Assembly (NCBI RefSeq): GCF_004217045.1 | Contig: NZ_SGXM01000002.1 | Span: forward strand, 248,001-312,000 | Direction of reading: 5' to 3' | Length of the DNA: 64,000 bases | Source of the DNA: Cupriavidus agavae | GTDB taxonomy: Bacteria; Pseudomonadota; Gammaproteobacteria; Burkholderiales; Burkholderiaceae | Shown here: piece after piece, positions 8,237 through 18,841 of the stretch | Position numbering within the stretch: position 1 is the first letter of the stretch | How the letters are laid out: every line of letters starts with the position of its first letter | The notes under the pieces: model-generated | What the model was told of the DNA's origin: nothing | Seen by the model: the letters and a program-made list of their open reading frames with translations, nothing else | Databases searched by the model: none | Made by a program: the position numbers and the translations under genes

Positions 8237-9516
8237 CGATGGCCGGCGCCGCCCCGCTCCCGCCGCCGTCGCGCCAGACCGGCGCGCTGAGCCACTTGCG
8301 CGTGCTCGACCTGTCGCGCGTGCTGGCCGGCCCCTGGTGCTCGCAAAACCTCGCCGACATGGGCGCCGATGTCATCAAGATCGAGAAGCCCGGCACCGGC
8401 GACGATACGCGCCACTGGGGTCCGCCGTACCTCGACGGCACCGATGGCCCGACGCCCCAGGCCAGCTATTTCGCCGCGTGCAACCGCAACAAGCGCTCGG
8501 TCACGGTGGACATCGCCACGCCGGACGGCCAGCAACTGGTGCGCGACCTGGCGCTGCAGAGCGATGTCGTCATCGAGAACTACAAGACCGGCGGCCTCAA
8601 GCGCTACGGGCTCGACTACGACGCGCTCGCGGCACTCAATCCGCGTCTGGTCTACTGTTCGATCACCGGTTTCGGCCAGACCGGGCCGTACGCGGCCCGC
8701 CCCGGCTACGACCTGCTGGTGCAGGCGATGAGCGGCCTGATGAGCATCACCGGGCAGCCAGACGGCGAACCCGGCGCCGGGCCGATGCGGGTGGGCGTGG
8801 CCGTCATCGACGTGTTTACGGGCATGTACGCGACCACGGCAATCCTCGGCGCCATCGAGGCGCGCCACCATACCGGGCGCGGCCAGCGCATCGACATCGC
8901 GCTGCTCGACGTCGCCATGGCGGTACTGGCCAACCAGGGCGCCGGCTACCTCAACGCCGGCGTGGTGCCCTCGCGCCAGGGCAACGTGCACCCGAGCGTG
9001 GTCCCCTACCAGGACTTTCCCACCGCGGACGGCGACATGCTGCTGGCGATCGGCAACGACGGCCAGTTTGCCCGCTTCTGCGAGGTGGCCGACGTGGACT
9101 GGGCCCGCGACGCCCGCTACACCACCAACAGCAGCCGCGTGACCCATCGGGACACGCTGATTCCGGCGATGTCCGCCATCACGCGGACCCGCCCTACCGC
9201 CGAGTGGATCCGCCTGCTGGAAGCCGCAACGGTGCCCTGCGGCCCGATCAACGACATCGGCCAGGCGTTTGCCGACCCGCAGGTGCAGGCGCGCGGGCTG
9301 CGGGTGGAGCAGTACCGGTACGCGGCTGGCGAGGGGGCGACGGACCCCGTGAACCGGGTCTGCACGACGGCCAGCCCTTTGCGGCTGCAGGACACCCCGC
9401 CAACGCTGCGCCATGCGCCGCCTGCGCTGGGGCAGCATACCGAGGAAGTGTTGCGCGAGTGTCTGGGGCTGGATGCCGACGCGGTGGCCGGGTTGAGAGC
9501 CAAGGGCGTGCTTTAG
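8233..9516 (+). CDS. CaiB/BaiF-family CoA-transferase (class III)
   Basis: 427 residues. The N-terminal SHLRVLDLSRVLAGPWCSQNLADMGADVIKIE segment, NRNKRSVTVDIATPDGQ and the DYDALAALNPRLVYCSITGFGQTGPY region are characteristic of family III CoA-transferases, which move CoA between carboxylates through an aspartyl-CoA intermediate. The family Asp is probably in the ...VAVIDVFTGMYATTAIL segment. It is the last gene of the operon and overlaps the DUF35 stop by 4 bases (ATGA). It may activate the pathway substrate using an acyl-CoA product. It lacks the GGGGQ loop of the formyl-CoA transferases found at the other end of the window. Confidence 0.9.
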   Translation: MTMAGAAPLPPPSRQTGALSHLRVLDLSRVLAGPWCSQNLADMGADVIKIEKPGTGDDTRHWGPPYLDGTDGPTPQASYFAACNRNKRSVTVDIATPDGQQLVRDLALQSDVVIENYKTGGLKRYGLDYDALAALNPRLVYCSITGFGQTGPYAARPGYDLLVQAMSGLMSITGQPDGEPGAGPMRVGVAVIDVFTGMYATTAILGAIEARHHTGRGQRIDIALLDVAMAVLANQGAGYLNAGVVPSRQGNVHPSVVPYQDFPTADGDMLLAIGNDGQFARFCEVADVDWARDARYTTNSSRVTHRDTLIPAMSAITRTRPTAEWIRLLEAATVPCGPINDIGQAFADPQVQARGLRVEQYRYAAGEGATDPVNRVCTTASPLRLQDTPPTLRHAPPALGQHTEEVLRECLGLDADAVAGLRAKGVL

Positions 9517-9533
9517 CATCCGCCGCCGTTGGC

Positions 9534-9562
9534 TCCGCTCTCTCGCGGCGCGGGAGAGCGGA
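9534..9562 (+). terminator. Hairpin downstream of CaiB gene
   Basis: A 9-base perfect stem (TCCGCTCTC with GAGAGCGGA, extendable by a T-G, C-G and G-C pair) sits 18 bases after the CoA-transferase stop and before glgX. It has no T-run but likely ends the acyl-CoA operon. Confidence 0.5.
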
Positions 9563-9722
9563 ACAAGACGCCATCGCAAAATTTACCGCCCTGCCGCCAC
9601 CGCACCCGGCAAACTTTTCCCTCCCTCCCCGCCATCCCGCATCGCGCCGCCCCCCGCGCCCCGGCACGGCTCCTGCTTTACCGCCACCCCAGAGCCAGAT
9701 ATTCCATGCGGAGAAAAAAACC

Positions 9723-11924
<2,202 letters not shown>

Positions 11925-11996
11925 GACCGGGGCCGCGCGGGCGGGGGCATCCTGCGGTACCATGCAGCCACTCTATTTCGACTGCAGAGGTGTGCT

Positions 11997-12785
11997 GTGT
12001 CCCTTCCCCGCAGCATCTTCGAAGTATCGGGCGACACCGTGGAATCCACGGTCCTGTCGCGCGGCCCATGGAACCCCGGCGCCCAGCATGGCGGTGCGCC
12101 CGGTGCGCTGCTGGCCGTGATGGCCGACCGCGCGATGGCCGGGGAGCCGGGCTGGGCGATGTCCCGCCTCACGCTCGAATTCGTGCGGCCCGTGCCCGTG
12201 GCGACGCTCCGGGCCATCGTGACGCCGCAGCCGGGCGGCGCCGTGCGGCGCGTACGCGTGGAACTGCAGCATGACGGCGTGACCGTGGTGCACGGCACGG
12301 CGGTCTACATGCGCGAACGGCCGCTCGACCTGGCCGCCACGCCTCTGGCGCCCACCCTCCCCCCGCCCGATGCCTGCGATACCCCGCTGCTGATTCCGGG
12401 CATGGAGCCGCAGACGTCATTCCACTACACGGCCATGGAAAGCCGCGTGGCCGCCGGTACCGTGCGCGAGCCCGGCCCGGCCGCCGTCTGGTTCCGCATC
12501 GCCGTGCCCGTGGTGGCGGACTGGCCGATCACCCCAGCCGCGCGGGCCATCGCGGCGGCCGACTTCGGCAATGGGATCAGCTGGGCGGTGCCGCTGCACC
12601 GGTTCGCCTTCGCCAATGCCGACCTCACCGTGTACCTGCATCGCCTGCCGCAAGGCGAATGGGTGGCCGCCGAATCGGAAACCATCGCGCAGCCCAATGG
12701 CATCGGGCTGGCGCGTACTACCCTTCACGACGAACTCGGCCCGGTCGGTGTGGCGCAGCAGGGGCTGATTTTCAAGCCCCGCTGA
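11997..12785 (+). CDS. Thioesterase-superfamily (double hot-dog) protein
   Basis: 262 residues with two hot-dog halves. The first holds WNPGAQHGGAPGALLAVMADRAM (about 20-42) and LTLEFVRPVPVATLRA, and the second AADFGNGISWAVPLHRFAFANADLTVYLHRLPQGEW. This resembles bacterial thioesterase-like acyl-CoA hydrolases of TesB-like architecture, which release free acids from CoA esters. The start is a GTG at 11997, chosen because it gives the full first hot-dog; no in-frame ATG lies close by. It stands 72 bases after glgX on the same strand, but no functional link is evident. Confidence 0.8.
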   Translation: MSLPRSIFEVSGDTVESTVLSRGPWNPGAQHGGAPGALLAVMADRAMAGEPGWAMSRLTLEFVRPVPVATLRAIVTPQPGGAVRRVRVELQHDGVTVVHGTAVYMRERPLDLAATPLAPTLPPPDACDTPLLIPGMEPQTSFHYTAMESRVAAGTVREPGPAAVWFRIAVPVVADWPITPAARAIAAADFGNGISWAVPLHRFAFANADLTVYLHRLPQGEWVAAESETIAQPNGIGLARTTLHDELGPVGVAQQGLIFKPR

Positions 12786-12802
12786 TCCGCGTCGCGCCGT
12801 GC

Positions 12803-13921
12803 TCAGGCCGCCTTGGCGGGCAGCGCCGGATAGTCGGTGTAGCCGTGCACGCCGCCGCCGAACAGCGTATCGCGGTCGGTCGGGTTGAGCATCGCGCCGG
12901 TGCGCAGCCGTTCCGGCAGGTCAGGATTGGCCACAAACGGACGGCCAAACGCGATCAGGTCGGCCCAGCCTTCGCTCAGCGCAGCCTCCGCACGCGCAGC
13001 GGTGTACTTGCCGGCGTAGATCAACGTACCGGGGTAGACCGCGCGCAGGCGCTGCTTGAATGCCATCGGCATATCCGGCGCGTCCTCCCAGTCTGCCTCG
13101 GCAATGTGGATGTAGCCCACGCCGATTTCGCCCAGCAGTTTCGCGGCGGCCGTGTACGTGGTCTCGGGGTCGGCGTCGACGCAGCCATTGAGCGTGGTCA
13201 GCGGCGCCAGGCGGATGCCAACGCGATCCTTGCTGCCCGTGCCTTCCACCAGCGCGTTGGCCACTTCGCCGAGGAAGCGCAGCCGGTTTTCGACCGACCC
13301 GCCGTACTGGTCAGTCCGGTCGTTGGCGCCAGAGTCGATGAACTGGTTGACGAGATAGCCGTTGGCGGCATGCAGCTCCACCCCGTCGAAACCGGCTTCC
13401 ATCGCGTTGCGGGCTGCCTGGCGGAACTGCCCGACGATCTCCTGGATCTCCGGGACGGCGAGCGCACGCGGCATCGACGCCTGGACGAAGCCCGGCTTGC
13501 CATCGTTGTCGGCCACGAACACGTTGACGCCGGTGGCCTGGATCGCCGACGACGATACCGGCGCCTGTCCGCCCAGCAGGCTGACGTGGCTCAGCCGCCC
13601 CACATGCCAGAGTTGCGCAAAGATGCGGCCACCAGCGGCGTGCACGGCATCGGTCACCTTGCGCCAGCCCGCAACCTGCTCGGGCGTGCAGATGCCCGGC
13701 GTCCACGCGTAGCCCTTGCCGAGCGGCGAAATCCACGTGCCTTCGCTGACGATCAGACCGGCGCCGGCGCGCTGGGCGTAGTACTCGGCCATCAGGGCGT
13801 TGGGCACATCACCGGGCTGGCTGGAGCGGGAGCGCGTCATCGGCGGCATGACGATGCGGTTCGGCAGTTGCAGGCTGCCGAACGCGTAGGGCTGGAACAA
13901 GGGATTCGGGGTGCGGGACAT
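12803..13921 (-). CDS. Old Yellow Enzyme-family FMN alkene reductase
   Basis: 372 residues of the NemA/OYE family. N-terminal NRIVMPPMTRSRS, the FAQLWHVGRLSH segment (about residues 99-110), the HAANGYLVNQFIDSGANDRTDQYGGSVENR motif with the substrate-binding His/Asn region, and the C-terminal LIAFGRPFVANPDLPERL are all typical. These FMN enzymes reduce activated C=C bonds or nitro groups with NAD(P)H and often answer electrophile stress. The gene is divergent from an Rrf2 regulator; the 306-base gap carries a 7-base inverted repeat at 14008-14028 that may be its operator. Confidence 0.94.
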   Translation of the reverse strand: MSRTPNPLFQPYAFGSLQLPNRIVMPPMTRSRSSQPGDVPNALMAEYYAQRAGAGLIVSEGTWISPLGKGYAWTPGICTPEQVAGWRKVTDAVHAAGGRIFAQLWHVGRLSHVSLLGGQAPVSSSAIQATGVNVFVADNDGKPGFVQASMPRALAVPEIQEIVGQFRQAARNAMEAGFDGVELHAANGYLVNQFIDSGANDRTDQYGGSVENRLRFLGEVANALVEGTGSKDRVGIRLAPLTTLNGCVDADPETTYTAAAKLLGEIGVGYIHIAEADWEDAPDMPMAFKQRLRAVYPGTLIYAGKYTAARAEAALSEGWADLIAFGRPFVANPDLPERLRTGAMLNPTDRDTLFGGGVHGYTDYPALPAKAA

Positions 13922-14227
13922 TGTGGCGCTCCATCAGGGAGAAAGTGTCGATGGAGGCCAGTGTGACGGCTTTGCCAGGGCCGATTAAGGCCCAATGGCG
14001 CGAATGTTTGTTGATTCGCACTCAACAATGCAGTGTTTTTCTTGGCGCAGCGCGATCAACCAGTGGTCCGGATGGGCGAGCCCGGTTCGCCAATGCCCAC
14101 CGGCGCTGGCACGCCGGACGAAGACACCGGCACGTCACACAGCCGTGCCGGGGCGCCGGGGGTGTCTTGCTGCGGGGCGGCCGGTGGTATAGGCTTGCAA
14201 CTACGATTTCCTGAGTCCTAGTTAAAA
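13922..14227. other. Intergenic region between OYE and Rrf2 genes
   Basis: 306 bases between divergent genes. The only clear structure is the inverted repeat at 14008-14028. The rest is GC-rich, and the small open frames in it lack a convincing ribosome site. Promoters for both genes must lie here. Confidence 0.5.
14008..14028. promoter_or_regulatory. Inverted repeat, candidate operator upstream of OYE gene
   Basis: TTGTTGA and TCAACAA, separated by 7 bases, form a perfect 7-base inverted repeat 87 bases upstream of the OYE start and 200 bases upstream of the Rrf2 start. The dyad fits a dimeric regulator such as the adjacent Rrf2 or LysR protein. Assignment is inference. Confidence 0.5.
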
Positions 14228-14749
14228 ATGTCCCATATCAGTACAGGCGTCGAGTACGGGCTGCATTGCCTGCTCTATCTGTCACGGTCCAACATGGCCG
14301 TGGAAGAAGCCAGCGTGCGAGACCTGGCCGAGCTGCAGGGCATCCCGACCGAGTTCCTCGCCAAGCTGTTCACCAAGCTGGCGAAAGCCGGGCTGGTGGT
14401 GGCCACCGAGGGCATCAAGGGCGGGTTCCGGCTCGCGCGGTCGCCCTCGCGCATCACGGTCCTCGACGTGGTCGAGGCCATCGACGGCGACAAGCCGCTG
14501 TTCGAGTGCCGGGAGATTCGCGACCGCAATGCGGTGTTCGACGGCTGCCCGCCCGCCTGGGCCACGCGCGGCACGTGCACGGTGCACGCCGTCATGCTGG
14601 CCGCCGAGAAGGCCATGCGTGCCGAACTGAAGAACCACACGCTGGCCGACATCGCCGAGCGCACCACGGAGAAGCTCCCTGCCGCCTACGGCGGGCAGGT
14701 CGTCCAGTGGCTGACCGACCGCGCGGCCAACCGGCGCAGCGCCAGATAG
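14228..14749 (+). CDS. Rrf2-family transcriptional regulator with three conserved-type cysteines
   Basis: 173 residues with the Rrf2 winged-helix domain: ISTGVEYGLHCLLYLSR, then SVRDLAELQGIPTEFLAKLFTKLAKAGLV and the wing GIKGGFRLARSPSRITVLDVVEAI. Cysteines at 94, 107 and 117 sit where IscR and NsrR hold an Fe-S cluster, but their spacing (x12, x9) is wider than the x5-x5 seen in IscR. A cluster-sensing or thiol-based redox role is plausible. It is divergent from an Old Yellow Enzyme and 23 bases upstream of a LysR gene, which suggests control of electrophile or nitrosative stress genes. Confidence 0.88.
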   Translation: MSHISTGVEYGLHCLLYLSRSNMAVEEASVRDLAELQGIPTEFLAKLFTKLAKAGLVVATEGIKGGFRLARSPSRITVLDVVEAIDGDKPLFECREIRDRNAVFDGCPPAWATRGTCTVHAVMLAAEKAMRAELKNHTLADIAERTTEKLPAAYGGQVVQWLTDRAANRRSAR

Positions 14750-14772
14750 TTTCGGCACGGTAACGACCCATC

Positions 14773-15684
14773 ATGAAGCGTCAATTCGACGACCTGCAAC
14801 TTGGCAGCATCGAACTCTTTTGCCTGGCGGCCGAACTGAGCAGCTTCACGTCGGCCGCCGTGGCCGCCGGCGTGACACCGGCGGCAGTCAGCCGCAGCGT
14901 CTCGCGGCTGGAGGAACGGCTTAACGTGCGGCTGTTCGTGCGTACCACGCGGCAAATCCGCCTGACCGACGAAGGCCGCGCCTACTTCGAACAGAGCCGG
15001 ATCGCGCTTGCGCAACTGGTGGAGGCGGAACGGCAGATCAGCGGCCAGCACGCCGCGCCCGCCGGCCGCCTGCGCATCAGCCTGCCCACGCCCTATGCCC
15101 ACTATCGTGTGTTGCCGGTGCTGCCGGCCTTCCGCGAGCGCTATCCCGAGGTCGAGATCGACGTCCACATCAGCAATCGCAACGTCGACTTCGCCGACGA
15201 CCGCTACGACCTCTCGGTACGCGGCCGCGCGCCTGACGACTCGGGACTGATCGCCCGCAAGCTGGAGGATGCCGAACTGGTGGTGGTGGCCACGCCAGCC
15301 TACCTGAAGCGCCACGGCACGCCCGCATCGCCTGAAGACCTGCTGGCGCACGAGTGCATCCAGTTCGACGTGCCCAGCAGCGGCCGGCGGCTGCCGTGGC
15401 TATTGCGCCAGGATGGCGAGCAGGTAGAGCTGATGACGACGGGCGCGTATGCGGCCTCGGAGGATTACCTCGGCGGCGCCACGCTGGCGCGCGCCGGTGC
15501 CGGCCTGTTCCAGACCTACCGTTTCGTCGTGGAGGATGACCTGCGCAGTGGCGCGCTGGTCGAGATCATGCAGGCGTTCGGCGGCAGCTCGCGCCCGTTC
15601 ATGTTGCTGTACCCGCACGCACGGCACATGTCGAGCCGGGTGCGGGCCTTCGTGGACTTCCTGGTCGAGAAGTTCGCCGACTGA
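14773..15684 (+). CDS. LysR-family transcriptional regulator
   Basis: 303 residues: N-terminal HTH (LGSIELFCLAAELSSFTSAAVAAGVTPAAVSRSVSRLEERL) followed by the periplasmic-binding-type effector domain (RLRISLPTPYAHYRVLPVLPAFRERYPEVE). It starts 23 bases after the Rrf2 gene on the same strand, so the two regulators probably form an operon. It ends 10 bases before the convergent cupin gene. The likely targets are the Old Yellow Enzyme across the divergent promoter or genes elsewhere. No ligand can be predicted. Confidence 0.93.
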   Translation: MKRQFDDLQLGSIELFCLAAELSSFTSAAVAAGVTPAAVSRSVSRLEERLNVRLFVRTTRQIRLTDEGRAYFEQSRIALAQLVEAERQISGQHAAPAGRLRISLPTPYAHYRVLPVLPAFRERYPEVEIDVHISNRNVDFADDRYDLSVRGRAPDDSGLIARKLEDAELVVVATPAYLKRHGTPASPEDLLAHECIQFDVPSSGRRLPWLLRQDGEQVELMTTGAYAASEDYLGGATLARAGAGLFQTYRFVVEDDLRSGALVEIMQAFGGSSRPFMLLYPHARHMSSRVRAFVDFLVEKFAD

Positions 15685-15694
15685 CCGGCGACGC

Positions 15695-16183
15695 CTACTT
15701 GTGGCGGGGGTCGTCCTCGGCGTGCACGTACTGCACGCCGAGCGGCCCGGTGCCGCTGACCTGCGTGACATAGCCTCCCGAGCGCGCCCAGTGGAAATGC
15801 GGCGTGCCGCCTGGCAGCACGACCACGCTGCCCGGCGGATAGGCCACGAGGCGCTGGGGGTTGAACTCGTCGCCGATGCCGATATAGAACACGCCCTCGA
15901 TCACGGTGTAGATGCGGTCTTCGGGATGGACATGCGGCATCAGCTTGACGCCGGCCGGCACGCTGACCCGCACCACATACGGCCCGGCCGCCGCCGGATC
16001 GCCCACCAGCACCGCCAGCTGCGCGCGCTTCGGGAAGGCCGGGAACGATGACCACCGGATGTCCTCCCGCAGGATCGAGCCCGTGGCGTGGGGCGAAATC
16101 CCGGCCGCGTGCGCGGCACCCGCTGCCAGCACTGCGGCCGCCAGGCCCATCCAGATCCCGGGTCGTCTTGTCGTCGTCTTCAT
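15695..16183 (-). CDS. Secreted cupin-domain protein
   Basis: 162 residues. A signal peptide (MKTTTRRPGIWMGLAAAVLAAGAAHA) precedes a small single cupin barrel. Metal-binding positions look intact: HVHPEDRIYTVIEG (His 84, His 86, Glu 97-type position) in motif 1 and PGGTPHFHW (His 129 and 131) in motif 2. The ATG at 16183 was chosen because it begins the signal peptide; a longer frame exists upstream but enters the divergent promoter region. Periplasmic cupins of this kind are mostly uncharacterised dioxygenase- or isomerase-like proteins. It diverges from the Tat-exported epoxide hydrolase at 16460. Confidence 0.82.
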   Translation of the reverse strand: MKTTTRRPGIWMGLAAAVLAAGAAHAAGISPHATGSILREDIRWSSFPAFPKRAQLAVLVGDPAAAGPYVVRVSVPAGVKLMPHVHPEDRIYTVIEGVFYIGIGDEFNPQRLVAYPPGSVVVLPGGTPHFHWARSGGYVTQVSGTGPLGVQYVHAEDDPRHK

Positions 16184-16285
16184 GTCATCTCCTGCGTCTG
16201 TCCGTATTACCGTTGCGCCCTTGGCGTGCAATGGACTATAGGAGCGGCGCCGCACCGGATAAACGACCCGGGCCGAACATGAATT

Positions 16286-16404
16286 GATACACGGCGGAAC
16301 AAGTGCGGCGGGTCGGCCACCTGCAAGGGCTGGCGGGCGCTTCACTACAGAGCGATACAAAGCGCTCGCCGGGGCAGAACAAAACGGATACATCGGGCGG
16401 ATAC
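16286..16404. promoter_or_regulatory. Cluster of GATAC half-sites upstream of epoxide hydrolase
   Basis: GATAC occurs at 16286, 16354, 16387 and 16400 within the divergent cupin/epoxide hydrolase promoter region. The 11-mer CGATACAAAGC at 16353-16363 recurs exactly at 24881-24891, before the IclR gene and the other secreted hydrolase. This suggests one regulator, probably the IclR protein, acting on both regions. Confidence 0.5.
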
Positions 16405-16459
16405 CTTGCCGGTTCCCGAGCCAGCGCATCGCAGGGCTCGACGCACAAGGAATCCGGAC

Positions 16460-17791
16460 ATGCCCAATCCCGATCGTTTCGCAAGCCGCCGCGCCATGCT
16501 CGGCGCAACCCTCGGCGCCCTTGGCGGCGGTGTCGTGCTCGCCATGACGCCGCTGGCCGCCCTCGCACAGACCGCCACGCAAGCCCCCGGCGCCGCCGGC
16601 CGGGGGCTTGGAGAGGACGCAGCCATCCGCCCGTTCCACTACCGCGCCCCGGACCAGGATCTGGCCGACCTGCGCCAGCGCATCGCGGCCGTCCGCTGGC
16701 CTGCCCGCGAACTCGTCGCCGACGGCACGCAGGGCGTGCAACTGGCAACGATGCAGAAGCTCGCGCGGTATTGGGCCACCGACTATGACTGGCGCCGGTT
16801 CGAAGCCCGGCTCGACGCCCTGCCGCAGTTCGTGACGCGCATCGACGGCGTGGACATCCATTTCATCCACGTACGATCGCGCCATCCGAACGCATTGCCC
16901 GTGATCATCACGCATGGCTGGCCCGGTTCGATCGTCGAGCAACTGAAGCTGATCGAGCCGCTGACGAATCCCACCGCGCACGGCGGCAGTGCGGCCGACG
17001 CCTTCGACGTGGTCATCCCGTCATTGCCGGGGTACGGGTTCTCCGGTACGCCGGAACAGGTGGGCTGGGACCCGGTGCGCATCGCGCGGGCCTGGAACCT
17101 TCTCATGAAGCGCCTCGGCTATCCGCGCTATGTGGCGCAGGGCGGCGACTGGGGCGACGCGGTCACCGAGCAGATGGCCGTGCAGGCGCCGCCCGAACTG
17201 ATCGGTATCCATACGACCATGCCCGGCGCGGTGCCTCCGGCCATCGAGAAGCTGCTGCAAGCCGGCGCCCCGGCGCCCGCCGGCCTGCCAGCCGACGAGA
17301 AACGTGCCTACGACCAGCTCGATTTCTTCTACAAGCACGGCCTGGCCTACGCTCAGGAGATGACCAACCGGCCGCAGACGCTGTACGCGATCGACGATTC
17401 GCCAGTGGGGCTGGCCGCCTGGATGCTGGACCACGACGCCCGCAGCTATGAACTGATCGCCCGCGTGTTCGACGGACAACCGGAAGGGCTGACGCGCGAC
17501 GATGTGCTCGACAACATCACGCTCTACTGGCTGACCAGAACCGGCGTATCGTCGGCGCGCCTGTATTGGGAGAACAAGCTCGCGTTCTTTGCGCCGAAGG
17601 GAGTGAAAATCCCCGTGGCGGTGAGTGCGTTCCCCGACGAGCTCTATCAGGCGCCACGGAGCTGGGTGCGGCAAGCGTTCCCGAACCTGCTGCACTACGG
17701 CCGCATGGAAAAGGGCGGGCACTTTGCCGCGTGGGAGCAGCCCCAGGCGCTGAGCGAGGAGCTGCGGACGGCGTTTCGAACCTTGCGTTGA
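16460..17791 (+). CDS. Tat-exported epoxide hydrolase (alpha/beta hydrolase with EHN domain)
   Basis: 443 residues. A twin-arginine signal (FASRRAMLGATLGALGGG, cleavage near AALAQ) is followed by the epoxide hydrolase N-terminal domain (IRPFHYRAPDQDLADLRQRIAAVRWP), the HGWPGS oxyanion motif and the nucleophile elbow AQGGDWGDAV (catalytic Asp). A C-terminal GGHFAAWEQP motif supplies the catalytic His. It would hydrolyse an epoxide or act as another alpha/beta hydrolase in the periplasm. The ATG at 16460 gives the RR signal. The upstream region shares GATAC elements with the IclR/alpha-beta hydrolase region at 24.8 kb. Confidence 0.9.
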   Translation: MPNPDRFASRRAMLGATLGALGGGVVLAMTPLAALAQTATQAPGAAGRGLGEDAAIRPFHYRAPDQDLADLRQRIAAVRWPARELVADGTQGVQLATMQKLARYWATDYDWRRFEARLDALPQFVTRIDGVDIHFIHVRSRHPNALPVIITHGWPGSIVEQLKLIEPLTNPTAHGGSAADAFDVVIPSLPGYGFSGTPEQVGWDPVRIARAWNLLMKRLGYPRYVAQGGDWGDAVTEQMAVQAPPELIGIHTTMPGAVPPAIEKLLQAGAPAPAGLPADEKRAYDQLDFFYKHGLAYAQEMTNRPQTLYAIDDSPVGLAAWMLDHDARSYELIARVFDGQPEGLTRDDVLDNITLYWLTRTGVSSARLYWENKLAFFAPKGVKIPVAVSAFPDELYQAPRSWVRQAFPNLLHYGRMEKGGHFAAWEQPQALSEELRTAFRTLR

Positions 17792-17839
17792 GCGGCGGCG
17801 GGAAAGCCGAGCGCCCGCCCCCGCGGGCGCGGCCCCGCC

Positions 17840-18841
17840 CTACAGCCAACCCTTGATGCTGCCCGCCATCCGTTCGGCGGAGATGCCGTAGCGGTCGTGG
17901 AGCGTTGGCAACGCGCCGGCGTCGAGGAAGGCGTCGGGCAGGCCGATCTGGCGGAACGGCACCGCCACCCCCTCGCGCATCAGCGTCGCGGCCACCGCCT
18001 CGGTCAGGCCGCCAATCACGGTATGGTTCTCGGCCACGACTACCAGCCGACCGGAACGGCGCGCCTCGCGCACGATGGTCTCGGTGTCCAGCGGTTTGAT
18101 GGTTGGCACGTGCAGCACCGCCACGCCGATGCGGTCAGCCTCCAGCGCCTTGGCGACTTCGAGCGCCCGCATCGTCATGATGCCCGACGCGATCACCAGT
18201 ACGTCGGCGCCGTCGCGCAGCAGCTTGGCCTTGCCGAGTTCGAACTTGTAGCCGTACTCGTCGAGCACCACCGGCACATTGCCGCGCAGCAGCCGGGCGT
18301 AGACCGGTCCCTTGTGTGCGGCAATGGCGGGGACCATCTGCTCGATGTCGAGCGCGTCGCACGGATCGATCACTGTCATGTTCGGCATGGCGCGCATCAG
18401 CGCCAGGTCCTCGGCGGCCTGGTGGCTCGGTCCGTAGCCGGTGGTCAGCCCGGGCAAGGCACAGACGATCTTCACGTCGAGGTTGTCCTCGGCAATGGTC
18501 TGGTGCATGAAGTCGTAGGCGCGGCGCGTGGCGAACACGGCGTAGGTGGTCACGAATGGCACCGCGCCCTCGTGCGCCAGCCCGGCGGCGGCTCCCATCA
18601 GCAGTTGCTCCGCCATGCCCATCTGGTAATAGCGCTCCGGGTAGGCCTTGGCGAAGATGTGGAGGTCGGTATATTTGCCGAGATCGGCCGTCATGCCGAC
18701 AACGTCCGGGCGTTCGGCCGCCAGCGCCGTCAAGGCGTGGCCAAACGGGGCGGCGCGCGTGGCCTGCCCTTCCCCTGCAATCGAGGCGATCATCGCCGAG
18801 GTCTTGAGGCGGGTCTTCCCGCTGGTGGCGGCGTTGCTCAT
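17840..18841 (-). CDS. Transketolase-like C-terminal subunit
   Basis: 333 residues covering the pyrimidine-binding domain and C-terminal domain of a split transketolase. Seen are GMTADLGKYTDLHIFAKAYPERYYQMGMAEQ with the cofactor-activating Glu (AEQ), DFMHQTIAEDNLDVKIV and GPSHQAAEDLALMRAMPNM. The ATG at 18841 overlaps the stop of the N subunit (ATGA), so the two are translationally coupled. Split transketolases of this type often serve dedicated sugar or sugar-acid pathways rather than the pentose phosphate pathway. The neighbouring MFS transporter and SDR dehydrogenase support that, but the substrate is unknown. Confidence 0.9.
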   Translation of the reverse strand: MSNAATSGKTRLKTSAMIASIAGEGQATRAAPFGHALTALAAERPDVVGMTADLGKYTDLHIFAKAYPERYYQMGMAEQLLMGAAAGLAHEGAVPFVTTYAVFATRRAYDFMHQTIAEDNLDVKIVCALPGLTTGYGPSHQAAEDLALMRAMPNMTVIDPCDALDIEQMVPAIAAHKGPVYARLLRGNVPVVLDEYGYKFELGKAKLLRDGADVLVIASGIMTMRALEVAKALEADRIGVAVLHVPTIKPLDTETIVREARRSGRLVVVAENHTVIGGLTEAVAATLMREGVAVPFRQIGLPDAFLDAGALPTLHDRYGISAERMAGSIKGWL

